From Pedobacter sp. MC2016-15 (GTDB taxonomy: Bacteria; Bacteroidota; Bacteroidia; Sphingobacteriales; Sphingobacteriaceae), in NCBI RefSeq assembly GCF_026239695.1, contig NZ_JAPIVS010000001.1:434001-498000 (forward strand): DNA of 64,000 bases. The letters run 5' to 3'. The notes under the pieces are model-generated. The model saw only the letters and a list, made by a program, of their open reading frames with translations, was not told where the DNA came from and ran no database searches. Position 1 is the stretch's first letter. Each line of letters starts with the position of its first letter. The position numbers and the translations under genes are program-made. Shown here one piece after another: positions 57,958-64,000 of the stretch.

Positions 57958-60462
57958 ATGAATATTAGAAAGAAAAACTTCCGCCATATCGTAACACATA
58001 CGCTGATGGTAACAGCTGTCGCAGCATGCCTCCCTGCGCTGGCACAAGACAAAAAGGACGACCCGCAGCTGAAAATCTACCGGGCTACCGCTACTAAGGT
58101 GAACGACCTGGTGCACACCAAACTGGATGTCCGTTTTAATTACAAAAAACGCCATATGTACGGAAAGGAATGGGTGACCATCAGGCCACACGCCTACCCT
58201 ACTGATTCATTGCGACTGGATGCACAGGGGATGGATATCAAAACGCTGAGCATCGTAAAGAATGGAAAAAACGTGCCGCTCAAGTATAAATACGATAGTC
58301 TGACGCTGGCAATCAAGTTGGATAAAGAGTACAAAAGCACTGAAAATTACACGGTATATATTGAATATACAGCTAAACCTGATGAACTGAAAGTGCAGGG
58401 AAGTGCAGCGATTACAGATGCCAAAGGTCTTTACTTTATCAATCCTGACAGTGCCGTAAAGGATAAACCAGTTCAGATCTGGACCCAGGGTGAGCTGCAA
58501 AGTTCTTCGGCATGGTTCCCGACAATCGACAGGCCTAATCAAAAAACTACTGACGAGATCAGTATGACTGTCCCTGCCAAATATGTAACTCTCTCTAACG
58601 GACGACTCGCCTCTCAAAAGAAAAATGCAGATGGTACGAGAACAGATACCTGGAAAATGGAATTACCTCACTCTCCGTACCTGTTTATGATGGCGGTGGG
58701 TAACTTTAAAATCTATAAGGACAAATGGCGCGATAAGGAAGTAAGCTATTACCTGGAACCAAAATACGCTCCTTACGCTAAAGAGATCTTCGGCTTTACA
58801 CCTGAAGTGATGGAATTTTATTCTAAAATCCTTGGTGTAGATTATCCATGGAACAAATATGCACAAATCGTGGTACGCGATTACGTGAGCGGCGCGATGG
58901 AAAATACTACTGCAACACTACACGGTTCTTATGTACAGGGTACCGCAAGGGAGCTGGCCGACAGGTATTATGATGCCGGAAGAAGCACTATTGTACACGA
59001 GTTGTTCCACCAGTGGTTTGGTGATTACGTAACTGCAGAAAGCTGGAGCAATATCACTGTCAATGAATCTTTTGCCGACTTCAGTGAAACGCTGTGGGCA
59101 GAACATAAATATGGTCAGGATGCAGGTGACGAACACAACAATGAAGCTCTTCAGAATTACCTGCGCAGTCCTGAGAATGCGAAAAAGGACCTGGTACGTT
59201 TCCACTACCACGATCAGCAGGATGTATTTGACGCAGTTTCTTATCAGAAAGGCGGAAGGGTGTTAAATATGCTGCGCCATTATCTCGGATCTCCTGCCTT
59301 CTTCAAAGGGCTAAACATTTACCTGAAAACAAATGCCTTTAAAAATGGCGAAGCACAGCAGCTGCGCCTGGCTATGGAAGAAGCAAGCGGTAAAGACCTG
59401 AACTGGTTTTTTAATCAATGGTATTATGGTGCAGGACACCCTTTGCTTGACATCAGTTACAAATGGGATGAGCAATCGAAAACGGAATCAGTATATATCA
59501 AACAGACGCAGGAAGGAAAAGCTTTCCGTTTACCAATGGCGATAGATATCTATACCGGTGGCAAAAAAGAGCGTCATCAGATCTGGATAGACAGCAAATC
59601 TGATACGATTTCTTATCAGCTCGCAGCTAAACCAGCCCTGGTTAACGTAGATGCCGAAAAAATTATCCTGAGCAGCAAGACCGACCATAAATCGCTGGAG
59701 GAGCTGTTATTCCAATACCAGAATGCCCCTCTTTATATGGACAGACTGGAAGCTATCGAAGCCGCTGTTGCCAAACCAACGGACGCGACAGCACAGAAAA
59801 TCATGCTTGCAGCGCTGAACGATAAATATTATGGCCTCCGACTGAAAGCTTTAAATTCCATTGATCCAGCCAATACTGTGCTGAGTGATGCTGCTTTACC
59901 GGCAATTCTTAAACTTGCAAAGTCTGATGATAATAACCTGGTTAAAGCTGCTGCCATTAATGTCGTAGGCTCATCAAAAGGTGCTGAACAACAAATTGCA
60001 CTTTATCAGGAAGGACTGAAAAGCCAGTCGTATGCAATAGCTGGCGCATCACTGAACGCAATGGCGACGGTAAAACCTGAGGAAGCACTAACGCTGGCAA
60101 AATCTTTTGAAAAGGATAGTGCCGGTGATTTAACCAATGCATTGATCACAGTCTACGCGCAGCGTGGTGCAGATGCAGAATGGCCTTTTGTTTATGCTAA
60201 TTTCAATGAAGCCGGAGGCCAGGCCAAATTTGATATGGCCAAGGACTTCATTTACATGACTGCTCACATCCCGAACCCGGTTTATGCCCAGCAGGGAATC
60301 AATGCCATCAAAGATATGGCGATCAAATACAAGCCAAATGGCTTTGCTCCTCAGCTGATAGAAGTATTAAACCAACTGAAACAGTTCCGTCAGAAACTGA
60401 ACGACAATGCTTCAGCTAAAGTAGCCGAAGACGCTGTAAAACAAGTGAATGACGCAAAATAA
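57958..60462 (+). CDS. M1-family zinc metallo-aminopeptidase, exported
   Basis: An 834-residue protein with a signal peptide (1-29, ending ALA). The N-terminal beta-saddle is followed by the thermolysin-like domain with exopeptidase motif GAMENTTATLHG (about 308-319) and zinc site H347-E-L-F-H351 with E370 in NESFADF. The C-terminal part (about 570-830) consists of HEAT/ARM-like helices. It removes N-terminal residues from peptides, probably in the periplasm. It is divergent from sufB and transcribed alone, ended by a long hairpin. Confidence 0.93.
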   Translation: MNIRKKNFRHIVTHTLMVTAVAACLPALAQDKKDDPQLKIYRATATKVNDLVHTKLDVRFNYKKRHMYGKEWVTIRPHAYPTDSLRLDAQGMDIKTLSIVKNGKNVPLKYKYDSLTLAIKLDKEYKSTENYTVYIEYTAKPDELKVQGSAAITDAKGLYFINPDSAVKDKPVQIWTQGELQSSSAWFPTIDRPNQKTTDEISMTVPAKYVTLSNGRLASQKKNADGTRTDTWKMELPHSPYLFMMAVGNFKIYKDKWRDKEVSYYLEPKYAPYAKEIFGFTPEVMEFYSKILGVDYPWNKYAQIVVRDYVSGAMENTTATLHGSYVQGTARELADRYYDAGRSTIVHELFHQWFGDYVTAESWSNITVNESFADFSETLWAEHKYGQDAGDEHNNEALQNYLRSPENAKKDLVRFHYHDQQDVFDAVSYQKGGRVLNMLRHYLGSPAFFKGLNIYLKTNAFKNGEAQQLRLAMEEASGKDLNWFFNQWYYGAGHPLLDISYKWDEQSKTESVYIKQTQEGKAFRLPMAIDIYTGGKKERHQIWIDSKSDTISYQLAAKPALVNVDAEKIILSSKTDHKSLEELLFQYQNAPLYMDRLEAIEAAVAKPTDATAQKIMLAALNDKYYGLRLKALNSIDPANTVLSDAALPAILKLAKSDDNNLVKAAAINVVGSSKGAEQQIALYQEGLKSQSYAIAGASLNAMATVKPEEALTLAKSFEKDSAGDLTNALITVYAQRGADAEWPFVYANFNEAGGQAKFDMAKDFIYMTAHIPNPVYAQQGINAIKDMAIKYKPNGFAPQLIEVLNQLKQFRQKLNDNASAKVAEDAVKQVNDAK

Positions 60463-60479
60463 CCAACTGAATATTACTT

Positions 60480-60520
60480 AACATAAAAGCCGGTATGAGT
60501 TTCATACCGGCTTTTATGTT
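60480..60520. terminator. Bidirectional terminator with 19-bp perfect stem
   Basis: The arms at 60480-60498 and 60502-60520 are perfectly complementary (core AAAGCCGG/CCGGCTTT) with a three-base loop, between the convergent aminopeptidase and DUF3037 genes. T-runs are present inside the stem ends on both strands. Confidence 0.88.
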
Positions 60521-60904
60521 TTATAAAACCTGCTCTTCAAACAAAGCGAGCAGCTTGGATTCCGGATCCCGGCAAAATCCCGGATGCACCCGCGAGGTTT
60601 GTATCACGGTACTGCGCATCGCTGTCAGCCAGCGGAATCGCGAAGGAGGATCAAGCTGGGCAATTGGGCCGCTGCCCCTGTCCCCTGCCGAGATCAGCAT
60701 GAGACTGTCCAGATGACATTGTATATCCGGAATATCGAGCTTTGGGCAAAACGATTGCAGCCTCTGCTCATCGATCTGAAATACCGCTTTCAGGTATTTC
60801 TTTTTTGCACAATACAGTATCACCCCCACATTCATAAATTCATCGCGTTCTACCCTTGGTACCACGCGGATGACCGCGTACTCAAATAAGTGTAGTTCTT
60901 GCAT
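60521..60904 (-). CDS. DUF3037-family protein (127 aa)
   Basis: A soluble protein starting MQELHLFEYAVIRVVPRVERDEFMNVGVILYC (the N-terminal signature of DUF3037), with a conserved RFRWLTAMRSTVIQTSRVHPGFCRDPE stretch near the end (about 89-115). Function is unknown. It overlaps the end of the HipA-like kinase gene by 23 bases. The pairing of these two families is, from memory, frequent in bacteria, so they probably act together. Confidence 0.85.
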   Translation of the reverse strand: MQELHLFEYAVIRVVPRVERDEFMNVGVILYCAKKKYLKAVFQIDEQRLQSFCPKLDIPDIQCHLDSLMLISAGDRGSGPIAQLDPPSRFRWLTAMRSTVIQTSRVHPGFCRDPESKLLALFEEQVL

Positions 60905-61682
60905 GATTTGCTTCGTTTACAAAAATTTCTGAATTGGCAATACGTGTATTCAGGAAGGTCGCATAGGCAGAGCGGTGATCTTCAGCCGTAGCAAACACCC
61001 CATCTTCGCCCAGCCACCCGCCGGGAATCAAATCCACAACAGCCTTAATAAGATCCGGAGACAGGATTTTTGTGAATTCCTGATCAACCTCCTCAAGCAT
61101 TGTTGCCTGGGGCAGCAGGACATGGTCTTTGATCAGCACAAAAGGCCTTTTCGCTTGCTCCTCCCAGTTATGCCATGAATGATGAAAATAAAGTGAAGCC
61201 CCATGGTCGATCAGCCAGAGCTCCCTATGCCACATCAGCATATTTGTATTCCTGGGCGTACGGTCCATATTCATCAGCAGGCAGTCCAGCCACACAATTT
61301 GAGAAGCCAGTTTATGCTCAATGGTTGTTACCGCAGGATCGAAAGTGATTGCCCCCGATAAATAATGCAAAGCCAGATTGAGCCCTACACTTGCTTTCAG
61401 GAGATCCTGGATTTCTTCATCAGGCTCCGTTCTTCCAAAGGCTTCATCAAGGTGTGCAAAGACAATCTCTGGAACTTTAAAACCAAGTTTCCGCGCAATT
61501 TCACCACCAATAATCTCAGCGATCAGGGCTTTCTGTCCCTGACCTGCACCTCTGAATTTCAGTACATATAAAAAGTCGTCATCGGCTTCAGCTATTGCAG
61601 GCATCGAGCCCCCTTCACGAAGAGGTGTAACATAACGGGTTACGTTTACAGTCCTGAGCTGAAGTTCTAAATTTTCTGTCAT
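60882..61682 (-). CDS. HipA-like protein kinase fold protein (266 aa)
   Basis: A short member of the HipA-like kinase superfamily. Visible: FLYVLKFRGAGQGQKALIAEIIGGEIARKLG (about 32-62) for the ATP-lysine lobe, the catalytic loop LLMNMDRTPRNTNMLM (about 135-150, D and N ligands) and LIDHGASLYF in place of the DFG motif. It is much shorter than toxin HipA (about 440 residues) and no HipB-type antitoxin gene is nearby; instead it is coupled to a DUF3037 gene. The phosphorylated substrate is unknown. A GC-rich hairpin (61697-61721) lies 15 bases before the start codon. Confidence 0.83.
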   Translation of the reverse strand: MTENLELQLRTVNVTRYVTPLREGGSMPAIAEADDDFLYVLKFRGAGQGQKALIAEIIGGEIARKLGFKVPEIVFAHLDEAFGRTEPDEEIQDLLKASVGLNLALHYLSGAITFDPAVTTIEHKLASQIVWLDCLLMNMDRTPRNTNMLMWHRELWLIDHGASLYFHHSWHNWEEQAKRPFVLIKDHVLLPQATMLEEVDQEFTKILSPDLIKAVVDLIPGGWLGEDGVFATAEDHRSAYATFLNTRIANSEIFVNEANHARTTLI

Positions 61683-61696
61683 AAACCTATATCAAC

Positions 61697-61721
61697 AGGC
61701 CGGAAGACATGCTGCCGGCCT
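61697..61721 (-). promoter_or_regulatory. 5' leader hairpin of the HipA-like kinase gene
   Basis: AGGCCGG (61697-61703) and CCGGCCT (61715-61721) form a 7-bp GC-rich stem just upstream of the kinase start on the minus strand. It may limit translation, or terminate transcription coming from elsewhere. Confidence 0.45.
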
Positions 61722-61847
61722 TCTTGCAAAGATGAAGAAAATTTACCTGTTAACGAACAGGGTCTCCTAAACACAATGCGAAAAACAACAGGGTAAAAAC
61801 AGCTTTTCTTAACCATTTATTTCACCTTAAATAAAGGCCGGGATGAA

Positions 61848-61878
61848 TTGACTAAATTGTTTTATTTTTATAGTTTAG
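61848..61878 (+). promoter_or_regulatory. Candidate promoter of the lipoprotein/kinase operon
   Basis: TTG (61848-61850) and TAGTTTAG (61871-61878) with a 20-base spacer, 17 bases before the ATG at 61896. The -7 box has one mismatch to TAnnTTTG. Confidence 0.35.
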
Positions 61879-61895
61879 CGATACAAAAATTTGAT

Positions 61896-62501
61896 ATGAA
61901 ACGAAATTTTACACAACTGATCCTGCTGGCAGCATTATTTATTTCGGCCTGCCAGCCCCAATCCGTAAAAGACAAAAACGACAGTGCAGATACTACAGCG
62001 GCTGTCATTCCTGACTCTGTCAAGGTTCCTTTTCTGATTGCAAAACACTATGTTAAAAACTACGCGCCCCATGCTGGATTTGTGAATCCCGCTGCCGGAG
62101 AGAAAGGCGGCATCAAAGATGACACACGCTGCATCTGGTTTAGCAAAGAAAGATTGACAGCAATGCTCCAGCAGCTGGAAAAAGAAAAAGGCGATGGGGT
62201 ACGTTTTTACCTGATGACCTATGATGATCAGTATGACACAAAAAACCGCGTTGGTTCCTACCCGCCACCAGAGCCCGACTACTGGGGCTATAATTCCCTG
62301 CTGATGGTATCAACTAAAGACAGCGTAGCCAACGGCCAGGTGTACCATAGAGATTACTTTTCAGATCAGGATGTTCCAATGGCAGCAAAAGGTAAAAACA
62401 AGCCGGGCTTTATCGTTGGTATGGTTCCGGAAAACAGAGGTGAATTGTGTCCCCCACCGTCAGACTGCTTTCTTCAGGGGGCTTTATTATTAGGAAACTA
62501 A
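61896..62501 (+). CDS. Hypothetical lipoprotein (201 aa)
   Basis: Read from ATG 61896 (MKRNFTQLIL); a longer frame from 61848 would run through the promoter. Lipobox ending at C19 (LFISAC). The mature part is a single globular domain (FLIAKHYVKNYAPHAGFVNP, DDTRCIWFSKERLTAMLQQLE, GVRFYLMTYDDQYD, NRGELCPPPSDCFLQGALLLGN) that I recognise only as a conserved Bacteroidota protein of unknown role. It is the first gene of a plus-strand operon with a membrane protein, a kinase and a response regulator. Confidence 0.78.
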   Translation: MKRNFTQLILLAALFISACQPQSVKDKNDSADTTAAVIPDSVKVPFLIAKHYVKNYAPHAGFVNPAAGEKGGIKDDTRCIWFSKERLTAMLQQLEKEKGDGVRFYLMTYDDQYDTKNRVGSYPPPEPDYWGYNSLLMVSTKDSVANGQVYHRDYFSDQDVPMAAKGKNKPGFIVGMVPENRGELCPPPSDCFLQGALLLGN

Positions 62502-63161
62502 ATGCCAATTTATCTGAGTGTAAACACTACAGCAGAAATCATCTGCTTCCTGATCGCGCTTTTTTGTCTTTCCGGAGATAAAAGCGCGGTCTGGAAAAGC
62601 TTCATTGGGTATTTGTTTATCGTCTGCCTTACAGAGACGATTGGGGTTTATCTGCGCATTCAGCACATGAGAAACTATCTTGTATATTCTATCTTTCTAC
62701 TGTTTGAATGTATGATGATCAGCCTCTTTTTTTATCACATTTATAAAAGATATCATCACAAATTAAGGATGTTGTATGGATGGATTTGCCTTTTTCTGCT
62801 GGTCTATCTGGCAGAGATGTTGAGCCTGCACTTCAAATCATTTCCATCTTTGACAGCAACTTTTATGTCTGTGGTATTTGTTGTGGCAAGCCTGTATTTC
62901 TACCTCCTGATTATCAAGGATGAAAAGTTCAGGCAACTCGGCACCTACCCTCCTTTCTGGATTGTAAATGGGATATTATTTTTCTACTTTGGCAGTACGG
63001 CCTGTAATGTATTTTATGATTATCTGGTGAACCATGAAAAGGGCATCAGTCCAAATTTGTCCATTAGATATATCATATTTAATTTACTGAACATACTTTT
63101 GTACGCTTGCTGGTCTTACGCTTTTATATGCAGATATTATCAAAAGAAATTGTCTTCCTGA
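62502..63161 (+). CDS. Membrane protein with six to seven helices (219 aa), unknown
   Basis: Its ATG follows directly on the stop of the lipoprotein gene. Hydrophobic helices at about residues 10-25, 33-50, 60-80, 88-106, 112-135, 150-170 and 190-212. No known family motif was recognised. It overlaps the histidine kinase gene by 34 bases, so the three are coupled, and it may form a sensory unit with the kinase. Confidence 0.78.
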   Translation: MPIYLSVNTTAEIICFLIALFCLSGDKSAVWKSFIGYLFIVCLTETIGVYLRIQHMRNYLVYSIFLLFECMMISLFFYHIYKRYHHKLRMLYGWICLFLLVYLAEMLSLHFKSFPSLTATFMSVVFVVASLYFYLLIIKDEKFRQLGTYPPFWIVNGILFFYFGSTACNVFYDYLVNHEKGISPNLSIRYIIFNLLNILLYACWSYAFICRYYQKKLSS

Positions 63162-63913
63162 TCACATTTACAACAGCTATCTTTTTGATTGCCCCTATCT
63201 TCCTGATCGTGTATGTCAGCTATTACAACAAGAAAAAGGCAAAGCATTTTGAAGAAAAGGAAGCCCTGCGAAAAACCTTCGAACTGGAGTTACTCAGGAG
63301 CCAGTTCGAAGTACAGGAACATACCATGGAAACCATTGCCACCAATCTCCATGACAACATCGGGCAACTGCTGAGTCTTACGAGCATGACACTGAGCTCT
63401 GTAAAAGCAGAAGGTCTCCAGGAGACCAAGGTAAACACTGCCGGCGAGCTGGTCCACAGGGCCATACAGGAACTGAGACAGCTTTCAAAGATGATGAGTG
63501 GCAAGGAACTGATTTCCAAGAACCTGGGACATGCCATTGCATTTGAACTCGATTGGCTGAAGAAAGGTACAGATTATGAGGTTCTGTTTACAGATCATAC
63601 CTCCCGCTCTATTCCGGAACATGCCGACAAAGAGCTTATCTTGTTCCGTCTTTTCCAGGAAATCCTCAGCAACATCATCAGGCATGCAGAAGCTACACAG
63701 ATTACCATAGTACTGGAACAGTCGGAGCGCTTTTTATCGCTCGTTGTCAAAGACAATGGTAAAGGATTTATAGTAGAAGAAAAGAAAGAGGCCAATGCAG
63801 GTATGGGGCTTTTCAACATCAGCAAAAGGGCCAAAATGATGGATGGCACTTTCAGTATTGATTCTGTTACAGGTGTTGGAACAAAGATTTCAGTTTCTAT
63901 CCCTTATATTTAG
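63128..63913 (+). CDS. Sensor histidine kinase (HisKA_3/NarX type)
   Basis: A 261-residue kinase from ATG 63128 (MQILSKEIVF); seven residues could be added from an upstream GTG/ATG-like start. One membrane helix (about 7-30), then a coiled coil, the HisKA_3 dimerisation helix with the phosphoacceptor histidine in IATNLHDNIGQLLSLTSM and an HATPase domain (EILSNIIRHAEATQ, VKDNGKGF, GMGLFNISKRAKMMDG, GVGTKISVSIP). It has no periplasmic sensor domain, so input likely comes from the upstream membrane protein or lipoprotein. Partner regulator is at 63917. Confidence 0.9.
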   Translation: MQILSKEIVFLITFTTAIFLIAPIFLIVYVSYYNKKKAKHFEEKEALRKTFELELLRSQFEVQEHTMETIATNLHDNIGQLLSLTSMTLSSVKAEGLQETKVNTAGELVHRAIQELRQLSKMMSGKELISKNLGHAIAFELDWLKKGTDYEVLFTDHTSRSIPEHADKELILFRLFQEILSNIIRHAEATQITIVLEQSERFLSLVVKDNGKGFIVEEKKEANAGMGLFNISKRAKMMDGTFSIDSVTGVGTKISVSIPYI

Positions 63914-63916
63914 CCT

Positions 63917-64000
63917 ATGCAAGACAAAAGAACAGCTATTGCCATTGTAGACGACCACACCTTATTCCGTAAAGGACTGATGAGCTTACTCGCTGAATCA
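63917..64000 (+). CDS. NarL/FixJ-type response regulator, N-terminal fragment (cut by the window end)
   Basis: The first 28 codons are visible: RTAIAIVDDHTLFRKGLMSLL shows the acidic D12/D13 pair and DHTLFRKG typical of receivers of LuxR-type regulators. It begins four bases after the kinase stop codon and is its natural partner. The remainder lies outside the window. Confidence 0.85.
   Translation, partial: MQDKRTAIAIVDDHTLFRKGLMSLLAES

Noticed and set aside
60882..61682. Classical HipBA toxin-antitoxin pair
   Set aside because: The kinase is too short and there is no HipB-type helix-turn-helix gene next to it; the partner is DUF3037.

Overview
The window looks like chromosomal DNA of a Bacteroidota member, most likely Sphingobacteriaceae (Pedobacter-like). 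Reasons: many large outer-membrane proteins of Bacteroidota type (TonB-dependent receptors with carboxypeptidase-regulatory N-termini, a DUF5686-type barrel), a serine palmitoyltransferase/sphingolipid locus, a LytTR two-component pair, a short Hc1-like histone, and promoters of the form TTG-N19-TAnnTTTG (best example upstream of sufB). I see no insertion sequence, integrase, CRISPR array, tRNA or rRNA.

Layout. 52-3710: histone-like protein, two stand-alone receiver proteins, a TPR protein and xseBA. 3748-11354: a tight minus-strand lipid operon (serine palmitoyltransferase, PgpA-like phosphatase, GtrA-like protein, DUF5686 outer-membrane protein, CDP-alcohol phosphotransferase fused to an extra domain, fatty-acid/ceramide hydroxylase, AUR1-like PAP2 enzyme) preceded by a TetR regulator. 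With the inositol-3-phosphate synthase at 35263-36474 it can be read as an almost complete route to inositol-phosphoryl-ceramide. 12375-20639: XRE regulator, ECF sigma factor with a fused anti-sigma/barrel protein, DUF4397 lipoprotein, GH125 exo-mannosidase, DAACS transporter, a conserved unknown, and a MOSC protein. 20623-32533: cobalamin uptake and nucleotide-loop assembly (cobC, cobS, cobU, PduO-type adenosyltransferase, btuB, btuD, btuC, btuF behind a cobalamin riboswitch, then a P-loop ATPase, cbiB, cobD, cobQ); no cobT is present. 32603-40096: secreted transglutaminase-like protein, TlpA-type thioredoxin, inositol-phosphate synthase, VOC protein, TonB receptor with a small Cys-motif protein. 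40115-45596: a non-phosphorylating L-fucose degradation operon with a divergent AraC regulator. 45604-51423: SYLF protein, then the most unusual locus: a 50-residue Cys-free, Thr-rich peptide gene, a LytS/LytTR sensor-regulator pair and a full-length lantibiotic-dehydratase (LanB) gene without cyclase, protease or transporter. 51531-57723: complete sufBCDSE plus sufT-like and sufR-like genes. 57958-64000: M1 aminopeptidase, HipA-like kinase with a DUF3037 partner, and a lipoprotein/membrane protein/histidine kinase/response regulator operon cut by the window end.

The best candidate for an undescribed system is the LanB locus (46393-51423): a class I lanthipeptide-type dehydratase beside a putative precursor with no cysteine, which could give a dehydrobutyrine-rich linear peptide instead of a lanthipeptide. 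The second is the sphingolipid operon with its fused CDP-alcohol phosphotransferase. All assignments come from reading the sequence and from memory of protein families; no database search was run.
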